A stretch of DNA of 64,000 bases, from assembly GCF_002002735.1 (NCBI RefSeq), contig NZ_MUNY01000078.1, positions 186,001-250,000 of the forward strand, read 5' to 3'. This document shows, in pieces, positions 59,951-64,000 of this stretch (the stretch's first letter is position 1; every line of letters starts with the position of its first letter). A program made the translations under genes and the position numbers. The notes under the pieces are model-generated. The model was not told where the DNA came from, did not search any database, and worked only from the letters and a program-made list of their open reading frames with translations. The DNA is from Algoriphagus sp. A40. Lineage in GTDB: Bacteria; Bacteroidota; Bacteroidia; Cytophagales; Cyclobacteriaceae.

Positions 59951-60593
59951 TATTTTGAGCTACAAAGGGGTGGATAAGGCTATCCAAGGTCTTTTTTCCA
60001 AATTTGCCAAACAGGATAAATCGGGCCAGATCGTATTTGACTTCTTTGATGAGCAAAGCAGGAAAGTGGATTGTGAAATACTGAGTCTTTACCGAAATAG
60101 ACAGGCATCCAGAGGAATCTCTGTCCTTAATCTTTCAGAAGATTCTCGGTCAATTTTTGTCTCTGACTCTTATGCTTCCCTGATCTGCTTTGCCAATCAA
60201 TTCAAAGCCAGAATTTCATTTGATGAAGCTGGCTTTGTGATCGCTGGGGCTGAGTTTGACTTAAGCTTATTGAACCAAGCATTCAAAAAGGTCTCAAAAA
60301 AGGCCAAGATTAATACGGTTTTTAGTGCCTCGATTTTGGGAAGGGTGATGGATTGTAAGGCTCAGGATCTAGTTTATGGTCGTGAATGCAGGTATTATTT
60401 GTCTGATGAATGGGTTCAGCTTAAAGACCAAAAAAGGAATAAAGTCTCGACTGAATCGATTTTCACCTTTTCACTTCGAACCTACTGCATTTCGCAAGCG
60501 ATCGTTCAAACCGTCCGGACATTTAAACCTAAGAAAAATGGAGTTGAGTCCTTTTATCAGTTAAACCAACTGCATTGGAAAGACCTCGATTAA
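59928..60593 (+). CDS. Unknown ICE protein of 221 residues
   Basis: The ATG at 59928 is chosen because the frame before it only repeats the overlapped tail of the upstream gene. The product is mixed alpha/beta and basic at the end (RTFKPKKNGVESFYQLNQLHW). The SRSIFVSDSYASLICFANQFKA segment has a Toprim-like feel, but no catalytic triad is visible, so I make no assignment. It is probably translationally coupled to the gene before. Confidence 0.45.
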   Translation: MALTETFDILSYKGVDKAIQGLFSKFAKQDKSGQIVFDFFDEQSRKVDCEILSLYRNRQASRGISVLNLSEDSRSIFVSDSYASLICFANQFKARISFDEAGFVIAGAEFDLSLLNQAFKKVSKKAKINTVFSASILGRVMDCKAQDLVYGRECRYYLSDEWVQLKDQKRNKVSTESIFTFSLRTYCISQAIVQTVRTFKPKKNGVESFYQLNQLHWKDLD

Positions 60594-60632
60594 TACGGTT
60601 TTGCTATATTTAAAGACTTGTCACTCAAAATT

Positions 60633-61754
60633 ATGGAGAATAATAATCTTGAATTCCTCAAAAAGAATCTGAAATTCCTTGGCTTTGGCACTTCGTTAAA
60701 TGCTGCCTTGGAAGCTAAAGTTTCTGAGCGACAGGAGTTCTTTAAAATCGGAGTTTCAGCCGATTTTAATACCAGGCAAAAGGATGGCAGCCTGGGAAAG
60801 GACAAGGTTAATTATGAGCTGAATTTTTCGAGATCTTCTAAGCCCTACCATTATTTTTTGGATAGCGTAAAAGTCACCCTAAACGACCAGATCCAGAACA
60901 CATTTTCGTATGGAAAGGGAAATGACGTGACAGCAAAGGAAGCCTATAATTTGCTCAGAGGAGCTTCTGTTTTGAAGAAGGCCATCCTGACAGACAAGTT
61001 TAATTTGAGCTTTATTGACGATGCGGGAATAAGGGGGAAGGAAATGATGGTATCCAGCACAGAGGAAGCTTCCAAGATCATCGCCGAGAATGTGAAAAAT
61101 AAGGTCAATGTCCACGGTTCATACGACCTCTATGCAAAAGGCTATTTGTTGAGATCCTATGATGGGGCAACCGGCAAGGACTTTTCCTCCATTCCTGAAG
61201 GCAAAGTGTATCTTTCCTACTCCTACTTTGATAGATCAACCAATCAGCATGAAGCATCCCATAATCTATATGACAATTTAAACCTAGCCTTGGAAGCAAA
61301 AGAGGCTATTCTAAAAAATCCTAATCCAGAGCAGGATATCAAAGGCTTCAAGATTCTCCACGAATCCAAGTCCCATACCATTTTTGAGTTTGATCGGGAA
61401 GGCAATGAAGTATCGGTGGAAGCCCCAAAGAGAAATGAGAACATTTGGATCAAGCTGGATTTTGAACAAATGACCGAGGATGGAAATTATGCCTTCAAAA
61501 AATTCTTCCAGAACTATGGCTTCAACTTGGAATCTGAACTGAGCAGATTCCCGATCAAAGAGCTGGTAAATCCTCTGGAAAAGGAAATCCTTATTTCCAG
61601 CCTAGGCAGGGGAAATACCCAAATGGCCACTTTGGAGACCGGGCAGCCGGTATTGATTGATGCCGTTCCTCAGTTTAAGAAAATCCAGTTTTATGACATG
61701 GATTTCAAGAAATTGAACGTTTTACCTTCACAGACTCAGGAAATGGGTAGGTGA
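60633..61754 (+). CDS. Unknown ICE protein of 373 residues
   Basis: A cytoplasmic protein (start ATG 60633; a TTG at 60618 is less likely). It has a charged N-terminus and several beta-like segments (GVSADFNTRQKDGSLGKDKVNYELNFS, KIGVSADF). No nucleotide-binding, metal or membrane motif is seen. It is the last gene in the long rightward run. Not recognised. Its end is followed by an 86-bp gap before a lipoprotein gene with its own signal. Confidence 0.45.
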   Translation: MENNNLEFLKKNLKFLGFGTSLNAALEAKVSERQEFFKIGVSADFNTRQKDGSLGKDKVNYELNFSRSSKPYHYFLDSVKVTLNDQIQNTFSYGKGNDVTAKEAYNLLRGASVLKKAILTDKFNLSFIDDAGIRGKEMMVSSTEEASKIIAENVKNKVNVHGSYDLYAKGYLLRSYDGATGKDFSSIPEGKVYLSYSYFDRSTNQHEASHNLYDNLNLALEAKEAILKNPNPEQDIKGFKILHESKSHTIFEFDREGNEVSVEAPKRNENIWIKLDFEQMTEDGNYAFKKFFQNYGFNLESELSRFPIKELVNPLEKEILISSLGRGNTQMATLETGQPVLIDAVPQFKKIQFYDMDFKKLNVLPSQTQEMGR

Positions 61755-61840
61755 GGATGCCAACAAAAACCCTTGCCTTACTCATTAATGATCTTTTGCT
61801 TTTGTGAATTCCTAATCTTTAAACTAAACCATTTTACGCC

Positions 61841-62335
61841 ATGAGAAATTTGAATTACCTCTTTGTACTCGCTGTAGCTGTTTTTTCTTTTAGCTGTTCT
61901 TCGGAGGATGAAGAGCCTAAATTAGTTGAGAAAAATGTCACCATTGAAGTAGAAATGGAGGGGAATTACACCGACTATCTGGTGACCTTTTCAGTTCACA
62001 GTATGCTGAGCGGCACATCTACTTTTGTCCCTCCTGTGTTGGATCAGCCGACCGAACTCACCTGGACTCAAGTGATCGAACAAGGCAATACCTACACACT
62101 TTCTTTTGAGCCAGAAGTCCCAACCATTTTAGCCACATCTTCAGCGCCGATCCATAGCTTAGGCTTAGTTTTCAATGCTGTTCACTTGGGAGGAGAAACC
62201 GATGATTCTTTCCAGCCACTTTCAGCGACCGTTAATGTTTTGGCTGATGGGGAAGCCTATCGACAGTTTGAGTATGAGTCCTTGTCTCCCGGAGAGGTTT
62301 CTGTGCCACTTGCTGAGGAAATTAATTTTCAATAG
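61841..62335 (+). CDS. Small lipoprotein of the cargo region
   Basis: A 164-residue protein with lipobox FSFSC (Cys19) and an acidic start of the mature part (SSEDEEPKLVEKN). The rest is beta-rich with strands like VTIEVEMEGNYTDYLVTFSVHSM. No family is recognised. It is 13 bp upstream of a Cys-rich protein gene and 0.6 kb from the multicopper oxidase. A metal-related surface role is possible but not shown. Confidence 0.55.
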   Translation: MRNLNYLFVLAVAVFSFSCSSEDEEPKLVEKNVTIEVEMEGNYTDYLVTFSVHSMLSGTSTFVPPVLDQPTELTWTQVIEQGNTYTLSFEPEVPTILATSSAPIHSLGLVFNAVHLGGETDDSFQPLSATVNVLADGEAYRQFEYESLSPGEVSVPLAEEINFQ

Positions 62336-62348
62336 TTTGGTAAAGGAT

Positions 62349-62930
62349 ATGTTGGTCTGTAAAAATTTAGGGTGCAACAACATTTCAATTACCTACGACT
62401 ATCAATTTCATGACGTCATAGTTAGTAAGGATTTCAAACTTTGGAGTCGGATAAAAATTGATGAATGTTGCAAGAATCCTTACGAAATATTTGTCAGCGA
62501 AAAAGCCGATAGCTCCAAGACCGAGTCTTGTGACAGCAAATATGATTCTGAAACCAAGAATTGCCGCGCTATGGGTCATTCTGAAAAAGATTCAGAAGGG
62601 TGTAACGGAAAATGTTCGGAGTACGCTTGCCATTGTACTTCCAATAGTCCTATTCCGCCATTGATTACCAATCCTCAATTTTCAATTGGTTTGAAATGGA
62701 GCGAGTCCACCCATGCTAATGATCAACGCATTTATTCTTCAGGTCTTTCACAACCGATGTATGAGTTGATGAAGCTTTCTACAACTGGACCAACCATTTA
62801 TTACCAAAAATGTCTCATGTACAACAGTGGGAAAGGTGCAAACTGGCTTAGTAAAGAAAGCTCTATCAAGAATCCATATTATGGGTCAATTATGATGACT
62901 TTTGGAAGTACAGTTGAAAAAATTAATTAA
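62349..62930 (+). CDS. Cysteine-rich cytoplasmic protein
   Basis: The ATG at 62349 gives 193 residues with 11 cysteines. They cluster as MLVCKNLGC, DECCKN, and a central GCNGKCSEYACHC motif, and the pattern suggests metal binding or disulphides. There is no signal peptide. An earlier in-frame ATG at 62175 overlaps the lipoprotein gene and its extension shows no cysteine pattern, so it is rejected. The neighbour downstream is a multicopper oxidase, so copper binding is a possible role. Family unknown. Confidence 0.45.
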   Translation: MLVCKNLGCNNISITYDYQFHDVIVSKDFKLWSRIKIDECCKNPYEIFVSEKADSSKTESCDSKYDSETKNCRAMGHSEKDSEGCNGKCSEYACHCTSNSPIPPLITNPQFSIGLKWSESTHANDQRIYSSGLSQPMYELMKLSTTGPTIYYQKCLMYNSGKGANWLSKESSIKNPYYGSIMMTFGSTVEKIN

Positions 62931-62949
62931 TCCCAATCTTGGAGCCGAT

Positions 62950-64000
62950 ATGAACAGAAGTGAATTTCTAAAAAGAATGGGATTGGGTACAGTTGCCATT
63001 GCGGCAGGATCAAGTCTTTTGACTTCATGCATGGATCATGGTATGGAAGGAGAAGCTCCAAATGTTTTGGACGGAGTATTTAATAATCTATTGAAGGTTC
63101 CTCAGACAATCAACGCTACTTCAGCTCTGAGTGCTCAAGTTGGTATGGAAACCTTGGCAAATGGTGGGGAAGTACCGGTATTGGGATACGGATTTGGACT
63201 GTTGGGGCCTACGATTAGAGTCCAAAAAGGTCAGAATGTAAACCTTAATTTTACAAATAAACTGTCAGAACACACCAATATTCATTGGCATGGTTTAGTG
63301 ATCCCAGCCGCTATGGATGGTCACCCGGATCATAGGATAATGCCCAACGGCTCCTTTAATTTTCAATTTAGGGTAAACCAACAGGCCGGGACAAACTGGT
63401 ACCATCCGCATCTGCATGGCCTTACAGGCAAGCAAGTCACCGAAGGATTGGCCGGCTTGTTTATCGTAGAAAGCGAAGAAGAAAAAGCACTCAATCTCCC
63501 CAGTGGTACTTATGAAGTTCCGTTAATAATCCAGGACAAGCGTCTTAATTCCAGCGGTGGCATAACCTATAACCCAACTATGGGAGAGGTAATGACAGGT
63601 TTCCTGGGCGAGACAATTTTGGTAAACGGAACCAACAAGCCTTTCCTGGAGGTCTCAACGCGCTTTTACCGATTTAGAATTCTCAACGGTTCCACCGCCA
63701 GAATTTACAATCTAGTTTTAAGTAATGGATCGGATTTTTGTGTGATAGGTTCAGACGGTAGCATGCTACCACAACCTGAAAGCATGAAAAATCTATTGCT
63801 TGGCCCGGGTGAAAGAGCTGATGTTTTGGTCGATTTTTCCGGTGTAAAATTGGGTGAAATGATATACCTCGAAAATGAGGAATTCTCAGGAATGGGTGAA
63901 GCACAGGGAGATCAGGCCTACAAAATTTTGAGCTTCAATGTGACTGGTATTGAAAATGACGATTTTATTTTACCCACTACACTTTTGCCTTTTACTAAAC
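62950..64000 (+). CDS. Multicopper oxidase, truncated by the window end
   Basis: The frame runs from ATG 62950 off the right edge (350 codons seen). The N-terminus has an export signal ending in a lipobox-like LLTSC after a KR-type (not full twin-Arg) motif. Copper ligands HWHGL (about residue 112) and WYHPHLHG (about 152) are those of the first multicopper domains. Later segments (LVNGTNKPFLEV, RFRILNGSTARIYNL) are typical of CueO/laccase-like enzymes. It may protect against copper in the periplasm. The last part of the gene is missing. Confidence 0.82.
   Translation, partial: MNRSEFLKRMGLGTVAIAAGSSLLTSCMDHGMEGEAPNVLDGVFNNLLKVPQTINATSALSAQVGMETLANGGEVPVLGYGFGLLGPTIRVQKGQNVNLNFTNKLSEHTNIHWHGLVIPAAMDGHPDHRIMPNGSFNFQFRVNQQAGTNWYHPHLHGLTGKQVTEGLAGLFIVESEEEKALNLPSGTYEVPLIIQDKRLNSSGGITYNPTMGEVMTGFLGETILVNGTNKPFLEVSTRFYRFRILNGSTARIYNLVLSNGSDFCVIGSDGSMLPQPESMKNLLLGPGERADVLVDFSGVKLGEMIYLENEEFSGMGEAQGDQAYKILSFNVTGIENDDFILPTTLLPFTK

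Larger units (their letters stand above)
32303..64000. mobile_element. Integrative and conjugative element, left end and most of its body
   Basis: Everything right of the tRNA-fMet gene is mobile-element gene content: recombinase and excisionase-like gene next to the tRNA, AAA ATPase, Toprim primase, RadC, ParA/RHH, MobC, relaxase and a Bacteroidetes-type tra operon. Later genes (60633 onward) have unknown or cargo roles. No copy of the tRNA 3' end was seen further right, so the second attachment site is beyond 64000 or too diverged to notice. The right boundary is therefore unknown. Confidence 0.8.

Noticed and set aside
62175..62348. N-terminal extension of the Cys-rich protein from ATG 62175
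   Set aside because: It overlaps the lipoprotein gene in another frame; the Cys-rich pattern starts only after ATG 62349.
32303..64000. Search for a direct repeat of the tRNA-fMet 3' end inside the element
   Set aside because: No second copy of the GTTCGAGTCCTGTTCCCGC end was noticed, so no right attachment site is reported.

Overview
The window comes from a Bacteroidota chromosome, most likely a Cytophagales relative of Algoriphagus (Cyclobacteriaceae). The evidence is a GldD gliding-motility lipoprotein, a DUF4834 protein, a lamin-tail/T9SS-like cell-surface protein, several TAnnTTTG-type -7 promoter boxes, and a Bacteroidetes-type (CTnDOT-like) tra operon. The genus is an inference; no rRNA is present. 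LAYOUT. Bases 1-32302 are chromosomal housekeeping and metabolism. After the truncated gldD and a DinB-fold protein, 945-6865 is a complete trans-4-hydroxy-L-proline catabolic cluster (dehydrogenase, 2-epimerase, aldehyde dehydrogenase, DapA-type deaminase/lyase) with a divergent AraC regulator. Next come two small envelope genes, an ABC exporter whose permease is fused to an M1 aminopeptidase, a DUF885 protein, an ECF sigma operon whose last gene joins a Spy/CpxP-like part to a TonB-plug-like tail, xerD, a yefM-yoeB toxin-antitoxin pair with a clear TGTACA operator, a lipoprotein gene broken by one in-frame TGA, and an M23 peptidase. Then follow carB (short form), DUF4834, a THUMP-like methyltransferase, asd, a large lamin-tail protein, a DksA-like protein, scpB, a SprT-like protein, a small lipoprotein, der, era and an initiator tRNA-fMet. 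From 32303 to beyond the right edge lies an integrative and conjugative element (ICE) inserted at the 3' end of the tRNA-fMet gene. Its left part holds a divergent tyrosine recombinase preceded by five 12-bp repeats, a co-directional partner protein, an excisionase-like HTH protein, a RepA-like AAA ATPase, a Toprim primase, RadC, ParA plus a ribbon-helix-helix partner, and an XRE regulator. After a 688-bp gene-free stretch rich in palindromes comes a GNAT/7TM-LuxR gene pair. Then a continuous rightward operon of about 19 kb encodes the relaxosome (MobC, relaxase) and a type IV secretion system (TraA/ParA, DUF3408, two TraE paralogues, TraF, TraG ATPase, three tandem VirB5-like paralogues, TraJ, TraK, a TraL-position protein, TraM, TraN, the VirD4-type coupling protein and an M23 hydrolase). 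Unknown ICE tail genes follow, then a cargo segment with a lipoprotein, a Cys-rich protein and a truncated multicopper oxidase. No second attachment site is seen, so the right end of the ICE is outside the window. HOW IT FITS TOGETHER. The recombinase and HTH protein would excise and insert the element. The ATPase, primase and ParA/RHH pair suggest it can replicate and segregate as a circle. The XRE protein and the 7TM-LuxR protein are the likely transfer regulators, and the mob/tra operon moves the DNA. The least explained parts are the GNAT/7TM-LuxR module next to the mob genes, the triplicated VirB5-like genes, the recombinase lacking two canonical active-site residues, and the gene-free structured segments at 36134-36169, 37482-37620, 40495-41182 and 42681-42734.
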